A DNA stretch of 64,000 bases, taken from NCBI GenBank assembly GCA_021156365.1, contig JAJNDK010000006.1, positions 124,001-188,000 of the forward strand, written 5' to 3'. Under the pieces are notes generated by a model. That model had not been told where the DNA came from, made no database searches, and saw only the letters and a program-made list of their open reading frames with translations. Below are positions 51,947 to 60,548 of the stretch, in pieces. A program made the position numbers and the translations under genes. The DNA is from Bacteroidota bacterium (GTDB lineage Bacteria; Bacteroidota; Bacteroidia; B-17B0; Aurantibacillaceae). Positions within the stretch are counted from its first letter, which is position 1; each line of letters begins with the position of its first letter.

Positions 51947-52570
51947 TTAGTTCCATTTCATGTGAGTGAGCACATCTAGTACGCTCGGAAAGGTATTCTT
52001 AATTGTTTTTTCTATCCCGGTTTTTTTGAACCATTTGATCTGCGTGATCCCTTCTTCTTTTTGCGGTTTCAGTTTTTGTCCCGTAACGGTCGACATCTCG
52101 AACCAGTATGTTTTTTTCAGTACCAGTTTGCCTTTTATTTTATAAAAGTGGAATGTTTCGGGCAATTGTTTTTTAATTTTGAGCTTACTGATCCCGCATT
52201 CTTCTTCACATTCGCGGATCGCAGCTTTTCGGGGAGTTTCGCCTTTGTCGATCTTTCCTTTCGGGAGATCCCATTTTTTATTGCGGTAGATGAACAATGC
52301 TCCTTCGCTGCTGAGGATAAATCCACCTGCCGCTTCGATCTGCCGGTAAGATTTCAGGAAATTCGTCTGTGCTTTTGAAACGGTAGCAGAGCAAAAGATC
52401 AACGTAGAACATTTTTTTTGCTTCAGGAACCAGTTGAAATCACGTTTCAGGTCTTTTTCGGAAACTGCGCTGCTAATGACAGACATGTGCCCATCCTGCA
52501 AAAGAGGATATTGATTTTCGTTGATGAAACATATTCGCTTAGTTCCAAAATAGATGGTTAAATTGTTCAT
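51947..52570 (-). CDS. NUDIX hydrolase, 207 aa
   Basis: This hydrolase cleaves nucleoside-diphosphate-linked substrates. The Nudix box is visible as GKIDKGETPRKAAIRECEEECG (GX5EX7REXXEEXG), near residues 120-142. The preceding ~85 residues form an unrelated N-terminal extension (MNNLTIYFGTKRICFIN, LKRDFNWFLKQKKCSTLIFCS) that does not resemble a known domain to me. The last 30 residues are the usual IKWFKK and helix. The exact substrate is unknown. It is upstream of bshC in the same direction and divergent from pyrE, with only 43 bp between the starts. Confidence 0.92.
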   Translation of the reverse strand: MNNLTIYFGTKRICFINENQYPLLQDGHMSVISSAVSEKDLKRDFNWFLKQKKCSTLIFCSATVSKAQTNFLKSYRQIEAAGGFILSSEGALFIYRNKKWDLPKGKIDKGETPRKAAIRECEEECGISKLKIKKQLPETFHFYKIKGKLVLKKTYWFEMSTVTGQKLKPQKEEGITQIKWFKKTGIEKTIKNTFPSVLDVLTHMKWN

Positions 52571-52601
52571 AACTCGTTTTATGGGAAATTAGTGAGAATG
52601 G

Positions 52602-52609
52602 TAAATTTG
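52602..52609 (+). promoter_or_regulatory. -10-like box directly before the pyrE start codon
   Basis: TAAATTTG (exact TAnnTTTG) ends at 52609 and the only plausible pyrE ATG begins at 52614, after TGCC. With the usual spacing the transcript starts at the ATG, so pyrE is predicted to be leaderless. The 4-nt gap is the same as before the RluA-type gene at 20109 and the cargo gene at 53369. Confidence 0.6.
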
Positions 52610-52613
52610 TGCC

Positions 52614-53255
52614 ATGACTAACACCGACATTTCATCGCACAAAATTGCGGAATATTTACTTCAAATCAAAGCTATCAAATTACAACCTGAAAATCCATTC
52701 ACCTGGGCATCGGGCTGGAAATCCCCGATATATTGTGATAACCGAAAAACCCTGTCTTTCCCGGCTGTACGAACATTTATCCGCCAGCAATTTGTTGATA
52801 CAATTAACGAAGCTTTCGGTAAACCGGATGTGATCGCAGGTGTTGCTACCGGCGGAATTGCCCAGGGAGCCCTGGTAGCACAGGATCTGGGACTTCCTTT
52901 TGTATATGTAAGAAGCGAGGCAAAAAAACATGGCCTGACCAATATGGTTGAAGGCGTGGTAGAAGCAGGACAAAGCGTAGTGGTGATAGAAGACCTGATC
53001 AGTACGGGCGGAAGCAGCCTGAAAGCTGTGGAAGCACTTCGGGAAGCCGGCTGTATGGTAAAAGGCATGGTAGCGATATTTACATATGGATTTAATACAG
53101 CGGAAGAAAATTTTGCGGCTGCCAAATGCCAGTTAGAAACGCTGAGCAATTATCATGTACTGATAGAGGAAGCCCTTCGTAATAATTACATTACCGAAAA
53201 AGATCTCGATTCGCTGAAAAAGTGGAGAGAAGCTCCCGATAAGTGGGGAGTGTAA
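52614..53255 (+). CDS. pyrE: Orotate phosphoribosyltransferase
   Basis: PyrE makes orotidine 5'-phosphate from orotate and PRPP in pyrimidine synthesis. The 213 residues are normal. Seen: FTWASGWKSPIYCDNRKTLSFPAVR (orotate-site motif), VIAGVATGGIAQGALVAQDLGLPFVYVRSEAKKHG (with the Lys pair), and the PRPP motif VVVIEDLISTGGSSLKAVEALREAG. The C-terminal helix KDLDSLKKWREAP is also typical. The promoter box lies 4 nt before the ATG, and the gene is followed by an empty 113-bp stretch before the next surface-protein gene. Confidence 0.97.
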   Translation: MTNTDISSHKIAEYLLQIKAIKLQPENPFTWASGWKSPIYCDNRKTLSFPAVRTFIRQQFVDTINEAFGKPDVIAGVATGGIAQGALVAQDLGLPFVYVRSEAKKHGLTNMVEGVVEAGQSVVVIEDLISTGGSSLKAVEALREAGCMVKGMVAIFTYGFNTAEENFAAAKCQLETLSNYHVLIEEALRNNYITEKDLDSLKKWREAPDKWGV

Positions 53256-53356
53256 TGCTCCTGTTCTGAATCATTTAGAATCTACCACTCACTCAGTTTT
53301 TGGCACGGAAACGATCTAATACTTAAAGTGATACGATTTTTTTCATCCCTAATACG

Positions 53357-53364
53357 TATCTTTG
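53357..53364 (+). promoter_or_regulatory. -10-like box directly before the 1425-aa cargo gene
   Basis: TATCTTTG (exact TAnnTTTG) ends at 53364 and the GTG start codon begins at 53369, again 4 nt later. There is no other ATG, GTG or TTG codon in frame before the end of the signal peptide region except a TTG within it. The transcript would be leaderless with a GTG start, which is unusual. Confidence 0.6.
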
Positions 53365-53368
53365 CCTT

Positions 53369-56300
53369 GTGAATGCATGCTATACCTGCTACCTTAAAAA
53401 AGGACGCATAAATTATTTATTTCTGCGGGCAAGAAATCTTTTCTTCGTTGTTGCATTCTTTCTTTTTCAGCAAGCCTTGTTTTCACAAACGTTTTACCGG
53501 AGCTATGGCCAGACCACCGTTAACGAAGGAGGACAATCCATGGCTACGCTATCCGATGGCAACCTTGTAGTGGCAGGCCATAAAGGCGATAGCGCATTCG
53601 TGATGAAAATAAATCCGACGGGTGATGTACTCTGGACACGTACATTTAAGCCACAAGCCGGAGCCCAAAACATCATACAGGGTATTGCGGTTACCCCCGA
53701 TAATTTCATCATCGGAACAGGCAACACCAATTCCGGCGTTAACTTCTATAGTTTTTATTTTAAAATAGATCTGAACGGAACTATCCAGTGGATGAAACAG
53801 TTTGCCCAGACGCAGACTATCTATTTCCGGCGAATGTGGGCTAAAAGCAGTTCGGAGTACATACTTCACGGAGCGTATTTCGATAACAATTCAAATCCTT
53901 ATGGCGATGAAATGTGGAAACGGATCGATGCGGCAACAGGTGCTGTTATATACACTTCTCCACGGATCAATATTTCCACCCCTGCGTATGTGGATGATAT
54001 GTATTCCTCTGTGATCGGCCGTGGCGAAGCTTCCTATATCACCGGGAGGATGTACCTTTCGGGGAATACTCCCACGGGTATGCGTGCATATATAACCAAA
54101 GCAGATGCCGCTGGTACGTATTTGTGGTCGAGATACCTTATGCAGACCACTGCACAGTCGGCCAGGGTATATGGAACAGATATCATTTATGATAATGATT
54201 CGCTGATCGTAGGATATACCGGTGATGTGAATGCCGCCTCCGGCAATTATACAGTTGGTTTAATAAAAACGGATACACTCGGCATTGTAAAATGGGCAAA
54301 AAATTATCAACTGGCAGGTAGTAGTACGGAATTTTGTTTAAAGGTGCTGACAACTGCCACGGGCTATGTGATGACCGGCGTGAGATCGGGAGGCGCAAGT
54401 GATTTTTTTATTCTGTCTGTCGACAAGCAGGGAAACCTTTTATGGGCAAAGGCATATGGAACCACGGCCAATGAAACACTGACTATAAATAACACGAGTA
54501 ATTCGACCATACTGAACGGGGATATTTATTTTACGGGAGCAACTATCAGTGGCGCAAACAGCGATCTGGTAGTGGCAAGAGTGGACAGCGACGGAAACCT
54601 TGGCTGCCTCACACCTGCCACTATAAATGTAACCGTAACAAATAACCCTATCAATTCTTCACTTTGTACGGTAAGCACACTAACGGCTTCTGTGGCGGTT
54701 TCTACTTCCACGGCTTTTGGCAGTGTGCCTATGAACAACAATTGCCCGGTTTTAAACCTTGGGAATGATACTTCCATTTGCACGCCTCATACGTTGAATG
54801 CAACAGTGCCGGGGGCCACTCAATATACCTGGTCCGATGGATCTGCCTTGCCTGCATTGAATGTAACACTGCCCGGAATGTATTGGGTGACTGTTCTTGC
54901 AGGCTGTTGTATTATAAGTGACACCATCGTTATCACTTCCCAGGCTCCTCAGGCTAATGTATTGGCTGTTCCTTCCACATGCAGCCAGAGCTATTCTTTT
55001 TTCGTGAATACCTCCAATACGATTACTTCTTATCAGTGGGATTTCGGTGATGGTGCATCTTCTGCATCCGCTGCACCATCTCATGGGTATGCGAATGCAG
55101 GAACCTATACTGCATCGGTGACAATAATTACTGCCTGCGGAACAGCTGCCTTTGATACTGTTATTACGGTTCAGCCTTCCAATGTGCAATCGGGCTTTAC
55201 CCATATAATAAGTCCATGTCTGGGAAATGAGCTGCACTTTTCCAATACTTCCGCGAATGCAACAGGCTATGAATGGCATTTTGGTGATGCGCAGACAAGC
55301 ACGGCCCAGGATCCTGTTCACACTTATTCAGCACCCGGTACCTATACGGTCATACTGATCGCGCATCCTGCCACGCCTTGTGCGGATACAACTTCTTCCA
55401 TTGTTACAGTATATGCTCCGCCGCAGGCACAATTTACAGCAATGCCTGTTAATTGTTCGTATGATGTAAATTTTACCGGTACTTCTCTGAATTCCACACA
55501 GTATACCTGGGATTTTGGTGATACAAACACGTCTGCTCTGCAGGATCCCGTTCATACATATAATGCGCCTGGTACCTATACGATCACTCTTATTGCTGAT
55601 AGCGCAGGTGTGTGTGCAGATACGATCTCACAAACAATAACAATTCCGGATATTTATCCACTGGCAGCATTTTCTACCTCTTCCTTTATTTGTGCTGATA
55701 GTACAGTCTTCAGTAATAGCAGCGTGAATGCCCAAAATTATCTCTGGGATTTTGGTGACGGATCGGCTATCTCTGCTGCTGTTTCGCCGGTTCACACGTA
55801 TGGTGCAGGTACCTATACTGTTCAGCTGATCGCTTATAATACGACCTGTAATACGACAGATACAGTTCAGCATGTAATTACAGTGAATGCATTGCCAACT
55901 CTTTCTGTATCTGATACTAGTATCTGTATTGGCGGAACCGCAGTTTTGAATGTAAGCGGCGCGCTGTCGTATCTATGGAGCGATAGCCAGATCGGATCTC
56001 CTGTACAGGTTTCACCCCTTGTTACTACTTCATATACTGTTACCGGTACAGATGGAAATACTTGCTCGTCAACAGCCATAGTGCTGGTAACAGTAAACCT
56101 ATTGCCTGTTCTTACTGTTTCCGATACTGCGATATGTACAGGACAAACAGTTGTTTTGACAGCGGTAAGCAGTGTGTCCGATTATGTATGGAGCACCGGA
56201 GAAACGACCGATCAGATCTCCGTATCCCCTGTATCATTTACGTCTTACTCAGTGACAAGCACGGATGCGAACGGTTGTACTGCTTCAGCAATTGCAGACG

Positions 56301-57646
56301 TGACTGTTAACAGCCTTCCGGTCGTAATGACCAACCAGGCAATTATATGCATCGGCTCGGCTGCAGAACTGGTCGCAGAAGGCGCCTCTACTTATCTCTG
56401 GAGTACTGGGGAAACAACCGGTACTATTTTCGTAAGCCCTTTATCGGATAATGTATATGCCGTTACCGGCACTGATAACAATGGTTGTTCGGCCAGTAGT
56501 ACTGCTCTGGTTACTGTGCTTCCGGTGCCTGTTGCCTCATTGATAAATGATACGGTTTTGTGCAGCGTTACCAGTCTTCTGTTGAATGTGGCCGATGGAG
56601 GGAATACTGTTTTGTGGAATACAGGTGCTACCAGTAATTCGATTACTGCAACACAGCCGGGTGAGTATTGGGTAATGCTGAGCAATGGAATTTGCAGCGA
56701 CAGGGATACGGTGAATGTACAATTTTTCGATCCCCCGGATCTGGGATCTGACCAAACGCATTGTGAAGGCGAGGTTGTTACGTTGAGTGCAAATTCAGCT
56801 AACCCAACTTACGTATGGTCTACCGGTTCTGTTTCGTCTTCTGCAACCATTGGTACCAGTGGTATGTATTGGGTGGACGTTTCATTGGGAACCTGTTATG
56901 CACGCGATTCCGTAACCATAAAATTCCTTGCCGTTCCGAACGTAAATTTAGGCAGCGATACCGCACTGTGTGATCAGCAATTTACTGACTCTTTGCTATT
57001 GGATGCAGGTGCAATGCCTTCTGTTACTTATTTGTGGAACACGGGCGACACTACTCAAATGATTGCTGCATCTTCTGTAGGCACCTACTGGGTCCTTGTG
57101 GCAAACGGTATCTGTACAGATATGGATACACTTACCATCAGCCGTTTTGAAGGAATAGAGCTTGGAGAAAAACAATTGTTATGTGCACAGGAGGAACTTA
57201 TGTTGATCCCAAAACTTGCACGTAATGTTCCATCAGTGTATACCTGGTCTACCGGGGAAACAACTCCTTCCATATCGGTTGGCGGACCGGGTACCTACAT
57301 TGTATTTGTTGACCAGGGCGAATGTATATTTGTAGACTCCGTTGAAGTGGCAGGCTCTATAAGTGAAGGTGCTTTGTATGTACCGAATACATTTACACCC
57401 GGCCCTGATTATATCAATGATGTATTTTATGCGGAAGGTGAAGCGATCTCTTCATTCACTATGAAGATCTATAACCGCTGGGGAGAGCTGATCTTCGAAA
57501 GCCATAAACAATCAGATGGATGGGATGGCACCTATAAAGGCAAGCTCGTTCAAATGGATACGTATATCTGGATCATTGATTATATAACAGATTGCAGCGA
57601 GGAAATGTCTATACGAAAATCGGGTGTAGTGACGGTGATACGATGA
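53369..57646 (+). CDS. Giant T9SS type-B cargo with PKD domains, 1425 aa
   Basis: This secreted surface protein starts at GTG 53369. The signal-peptide region (about residues 22-40, RARNLFFVVAFFLFQQALFSQ) is preceded by a basic stretch. Residues ~45-400 form a beta-propeller-like domain with repeated SxxxxG.xxG...G.....K.D..GN..W.K.YG motifs. Four PKD domains with YQWDFGD, YEWHFGD, YTWDFGD and YLWDFGD lie between about 540 and 830. Ig-like repeats of ~75 residues with LSVSDTSICIGG.A.L and Y.WS.GET follow, then the type-B sorting domain in the last ~85 residues (LYVPNTFTPGPDYINDVF, IYNRWGELIFE, GWDGTYKG, ending SGVVTVIR). No PorP/SprF gene is adjacent. Confidence 0.94.
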   Translation: MNACYTCYLKKGRINYLFLRARNLFFVVAFFLFQQALFSQTFYRSYGQTTVNEGGQSMATLSDGNLVVAGHKGDSAFVMKINPTGDVLWTRTFKPQAGAQNIIQGIAVTPDNFIIGTGNTNSGVNFYSFYFKIDLNGTIQWMKQFAQTQTIYFRRMWAKSSSEYILHGAYFDNNSNPYGDEMWKRIDAATGAVIYTSPRINISTPAYVDDMYSSVIGRGEASYITGRMYLSGNTPTGMRAYITKADAAGTYLWSRYLMQTTAQSARVYGTDIIYDNDSLIVGYTGDVNAASGNYTVGLIKTDTLGIVKWAKNYQLAGSSTEFCLKVLTTATGYVMTGVRSGGASDFFILSVDKQGNLLWAKAYGTTANETLTINNTSNSTILNGDIYFTGATISGANSDLVVARVDSDGNLGCLTPATINVTVTNNPINSSLCTVSTLTASVAVSTSTAFGSVPMNNNCPVLNLGNDTSICTPHTLNATVPGATQYTWSDGSALPALNVTLPGMYWVTVLAGCCIISDTIVITSQAPQANVLAVPSTCSQSYSFFVNTSNTITSYQWDFGDGASSASAAPSHGYANAGTYTASVTIITACGTAAFDTVITVQPSNVQSGFTHIISPCLGNELHFSNTSANATGYEWHFGDAQTSTAQDPVHTYSAPGTYTVILIAHPATPCADTTSSIVTVYAPPQAQFTAMPVNCSYDVNFTGTSLNSTQYTWDFGDTNTSALQDPVHTYNAPGTYTITLIADSAGVCADTISQTITIPDIYPLAAFSTSSFICADSTVFSNSSVNAQNYLWDFGDGSAISAAVSPVHTYGAGTYTVQLIAYNTTCNTTDTVQHVITVNALPTLSVSDTSICIGGTAVLNVSGALSYLWSDSQIGSPVQVSPLVTTSYTVTGTDGNTCSSTAIVLVTVNLLPVLTVSDTAICTGQTVVLTAVSSVSDYVWSTGETTDQISVSPVSFTSYSVTSTDANGCTASAIADVTVNSLPVVMTNQAIICIGSAAELVAEGASTYLWSTGETTGTIFVSPLSDNVYAVTGTDNNGCSASSTALVTVLPVPVASLINDTVLCSVTSLLLNVADGGNTVLWNTGATSNSITATQPGEYWVMLSNGICSDRDTVNVQFFDPPDLGSDQTHCEGEVVTLSANSANPTYVWSTGSVSSSATIGTSGMYWVDVSLGTCYARDSVTIKFLAVPNVNLGSDTALCDQQFTDSLLLDAGAMPSVTYLWNTGDTTQMIAASSVGTYWVLVANGICTDMDTLTISRFEGIELGEKQLLCAQEELMLIPKLARNVPSVYTWSTGETTPSISVGGPGTYIVFVDQGECIFVDSVEVAGSISEGALYVPNTFTPGPDYINDVFYAEGEAISSFTMKIYNRWGELIFESHKQSDGWDGTYKGKLVQMDTYIWIIDYITDCSEEMSIRKSGVVTVIR

Positions 57647-57737
57647 TCCGGCAATGCCTGTAAGCTCTTTAATGTCCATGCTTTGCTCTTTTCCACTTAT
57701 TATCCTGTTATTGTTATGTTCCTTGCCTAATTTTTTA

Positions 57738-57745
57738 TAATTTTG
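57738..57745 (+). promoter_or_regulatory. -10-like box for the FkbM methyltransferase gene
   Basis: TAATTTTG matches TAnnTTTG and ends 37 nt before the ATG at 57783. A TTG at 57711-57713 is 24 bp upstream, slightly too far to be convincing. Confidence 0.5.
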
Positions 57746-57782
57746 GGGATGGGTAAGGTCTTATGTCTGCCCGGATATATTC

Positions 57783-58640
57783 ATGAAATCACTTCTTGGA
57801 AAGCTACTTTTGTTTTACATGCGTAAAATGCCTGTTGAGAAAAAAAAATACCTGATAGAAAGGCATTTTTCGGGTCTTTTACCCTCAAAAGATATTAAAA
57901 CGATCTATAAAAATAATGACGGTATTTCTTTCTATATAGAGAACCATGATTTTGTGATGAACAAAATATTTACCCGGAGTGTGTATGAAAGAAATACCAT
58001 CCGGATGGTGAAGCCTTATATTTATGGAAAATCCGGCGCTACTATAATAGATTGCGGTGCAAATATCGGAATGTACTCGATGTATTTTTCCAAATGGGCT
58101 CCGGGATCAACGATCCATGCTTTCGAACCGCTTAAAAAAAATCAGGAGCTGTTTTTGAAAAACTGCGAACTGAACAATTTCAGGAACATTAGACTGAATA
58201 GCTTCGGTCTTTCAAACGAAGAGAAAGAGATCGATATCTATGTTGTGGATGAATCGAATCTCGGCAGAACGAGTGCTTTTTCACTTAATAAGGACGAAAA
58301 GAAAGAAAGGATCAAATTATCTACTCTCGATAAGTATTGCGAAGAGAATAAGATCGAACAGATCGATTTTATAAAAGTGGATATAGAAGGTGCAGAACAT
58401 GATTTTATCAGGGGAGCGGAAAAGGTCATTTCCAGATCGAAGAACCTCAAAATGCTGGTGGAAATAAATGAATGTGCCTACGTATCCGACTCCACGCCGG
58501 AAGACCTTTACAAATACATTATGAGTTTTGGCTTTCGCAGCTATATCGAAAGAGACTATCCTTTCTCCAAAAAGGAGATCTTCAAAAACGATAACTTCCG
58601 CGGAAATATTCTGTTCGTTAAATCAACTGCCGCAGAGTAA
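57783..58640 (+). CDS. FkbM-family SAM-dependent methyltransferase
   Basis: This 285-residue methyltransferase belongs to the FkbM group, which typically O-methylates sugars of polysaccharides or other natural products. Seen: TIIDCGANIGMYSMYFSK (SAM motif I with DCGANIG), IHAFEPLKKNQELFLKN (motif II), and IDFIKVDIEGAEHDFIRGAEK (motif VDIEGAE). The first 60 residues are basic (MPVEKKKYLIERHF). It is at the start of a glycan-modification block but stands on its own promoter. A methyltransferase on the opposite strand follows, so this gene is convergent with it and 19 bp away. Confidence 0.92.
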   Translation: MKSLLGKLLLFYMRKMPVEKKKYLIERHFSGLLPSKDIKTIYKNNDGISFYIENHDFVMNKIFTRSVYERNTIRMVKPYIYGKSGATIIDCGANIGMYSMYFSKWAPGSTIHAFEPLKKNQELFLKNCELNNFRNIRLNSFGLSNEEKEIDIYVVDESNLGRTSAFSLNKDEKKERIKLSTLDKYCEENKIEQIDFIKVDIEGAEHDFIRGAEKVISRSKNLKMLVEINECAYVSDSTPEDLYKYIMSFGFRSYIERDYPFSKKEIFKNDNFRGNILFVKSTAAE

Positions 58641-58659
58641 GGAATTTCCCGATAGCGAT

Positions 58660-59370
58660 TTAAGACAGCATATTTAAAATACGTGCAACCAGTTTTTTCC
58701 GGATCGTTACAGAAGTAGGGTTACGCTTGTATACAATATTCCTTCCTGCTTTCGCCAGCACGATCTGCTGGTAATCATTCTCGTTGTGAAAGATCTTATA
58801 GCCCGTCAGCTCTCTCAGGTATAACCCATTCTGATAACAGATCGAAATCAGCCTGTCAGAGTGCACGGCGAGGTCAATAATTTGTTGTTTATCAGGTGAT
58901 GTTTTGCTGCACCATTCGTTGAATGTGGGTTCAGGGATGTTTATAAAAATGATACCGTCATTACTAAGCAGGGCGCTCATTTTTTTAAACAGCTCGTTAT
59001 GCTGCTCAAAAGGAATATGTTCCAGTACATCCAGTAATACGATGAAATCATATGTTTCCTTTGTATCCAGGTGAAGCAGATCAACTGCCTGGAGTTTTAC
59101 ATTTTTATAACCGACAAGATTTTCCTTTGCTGCTTCTACGGTTTTTTCGCTGATATCAATTCCCAGTATGTTCCCGCTCATGGATTTTGCGATCAATCGC
59201 GTTACGCCACCATTTCCACAGCCGATCTCGAGGCAGTTCTTCGCCTGGCGGATCCCCAGCTGTTTTAGTTTAAGGATCAGCAGGAAGTGTCTTAAATTAT
59301 TCCTGATCTTATATTTGGCAGTAGTGTCTTTGTCGTAAAACGATTTTACCTCTTCAACTGATGTTGTCAT
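58660..59370 (-). CDS. Class I SAM-dependent methyltransferase
   Basis: This 236-residue small-molecule methyltransferase has a UbiG-like Rossmann fold. Seen: CLEIGCGNGGVTRLIAKSM (SAM motif I), NILGIDISEKTVEAAKENL, DFIVLLDVLEHIPFEQHNELFKK (motif IV DVLEH) and GIIFINIPEPTFNEW. The N-terminus SFYDKDTTAKYKIRNNLRHF is unlike that of UbiG itself. The context (glycosyltransferases, flippase, FkbM) suggests modification of a sugar or a lipid-linked glycan, but the substrate is unknown. It is the only gene of the block on the minus strand. Confidence 0.9.
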   Translation of the reverse strand: MTTSVEEVKSFYDKDTTAKYKIRNNLRHFLLILKLKQLGIRQAKNCLEIGCGNGGVTRLIAKSMSGNILGIDISEKTVEAAKENLVGYKNVKLQAVDLLHLDTKETYDFIVLLDVLEHIPFEQHNELFKKMSALLSNDGIIFINIPEPTFNEWCSKTSPDKQQIIDLAVHSDRLISICYQNGLYLRELTGYKIFHNENDYQQIVLAKAGRNIVYKRNPTSVTIRKKLVARILNMLS

Positions 59371-59398
59371 TTGGGAAAAATTGGATTTTTATTGTCGG

Positions 59399-59406
59399 CA
59401 AAGATA
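59399..59406 (-). promoter_or_regulatory. -10-like box for the minus-strand methyltransferase
   Basis: On the minus strand TATCTTTG (exact TAnnTTTG) ends 28 nt before the ATG at 59370. The rest of the 221-bp divergent gap to the GT2 gene shows only a one-mismatch plus-strand box, TAACTTTA (59575-59582), 9 nt before ATG 59592. Confidence 0.5.
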
Positions 59407-59591
59407 GTAATATTATATCTTCCGGTAGTGCCTCCCTGTAAAGATCTGTAAGAGGTTGAACAGGTAAGAAACATGGTTTCAATCATTTGAAAATTAGTTC
59501 GTTGTGATTTATCTGGCATATATGCAGGATCCCGTAATTTTAATAAAAACACGATGATGTTACTGGATTTTCCATAACTTTATCCGGCTAA

Positions 59592-60548
59592 ATGAAGACT
59601 ATTAATGATTTGTCCCCCGGGGACGTTTTTTTTTCTGTGGTTCTCCCTGTATTCAATCGGGAAGAGATGATTTCAAAGGCGATCAAAAGTGTTTTGCAGC
59701 AGGAGTTTCCTTTTTGGGAACTGATCGTGATCGATGACGGATCCACCGACGGGACACGGAAAGTAGTTGAGTCGTATACAAATGATCCGAGAATCAAATA
59801 TGTTTACCAGCAAAATGCCGAAAGAAGCGCTGCCCGGAACAATGGAATAGAGCTATCGGCCGGTGATTTTATCTGCTTCATCGATAGTGATGACTATTAC
59901 CTCAACAATCATTTAAGCGAGCTGTATAAAACGATCTCGGCCAATAACTTCAAAGAGGCCTTGTATTATACACATTACTACAAAGAAATTTCCGGGAAAC
60001 GGGTAGAGGGAAAAATGTTTTCGGAGATCCGCAACAAAGGCTTGTACAACATCTTTCATGAATCATTGCTGCAAACGAATTCCGTCTGCATTCATAAAAA
60101 CCTGGTAAAGGATCATAAATTCCCGCTTGAGTTTAATTTGTTTGAAGATAATCATCTCTGGATCCGGGTAATTGCTTTAAGCGGGCTCATCTATAGCAGA
60201 ACACCTACCACCGTGATGGTGGAGCATGACAGCCGGAGCCTTCGTACAGATAAGGAAGGCCTGCTTAAAAAAACCGGAAAGTATGAAGCCGTGCTTACAG
60301 ACTTGTTGCTCCGGGACAAATATCCGTTTCTCGACAAGTATCTTAGCTTTAAGGATCGTAAACGTTTTTTGGCAGCGAAATATATTGTGCTCGCGTATGA
60401 AGCTTTGGTGATGGGGGAAGTAGTGCTTACCTATAAGCTGTTGTTCAAATCACTGCGTATTGATATCGATCTGAAACGAGCTCCCGAATATATTAAATTA
60501 TTGGCAGGCACTCCTTTTTATGTTCTAATGCAAAAAAATGGAAAGTAA
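59592..60548 (+). CDS. Glycosyltransferase family 2
   Basis: This 318-residue inverting glycosyltransferase has a GT-A fold. The N-terminus SVVLPVFNREEMISKAIKSVLQQEF and the nucleotide site LIVIDDGSTDGTRKVVESY are typical, and the metal-binding DxD-like site is FICFIDSDDYYLN near residue 100. The catalytic base region includes EFNLFEDNHLWIRVIALSG. The C-terminal ~80 residues are basic and helical (KDRKRFLAAKYIVLAYEAL) and may lie at the membrane. It overlaps the next glycosyltransferase gene by 11 bp, so the three genes GT2, GT4 and flippase are one translationally coupled operon building a surface glycan. Confidence 0.95.
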   Translation: MKTINDLSPGDVFFSVVLPVFNREEMISKAIKSVLQQEFPFWELIVIDDGSTDGTRKVVESYTNDPRIKYVYQQNAERSAARNNGIELSAGDFICFIDSDDYYLNNHLSELYKTISANNFKEALYYTHYYKEISGKRVEGKMFSEIRNKGLYNIFHESLLQTNSVCIHKNLVKDHKFPLEFNLFEDNHLWIRVIALSGLIYSRTPTTVMVEHDSRSLRTDKEGLLKKTGKYEAVLTDLLLRDKYPFLDKYLSFKDRKRFLAAKYIVLAYEALVMGEVVLTYKLLFKSLRIDIDLKRAPEYIKLLAGTPFYVLMQKNGK

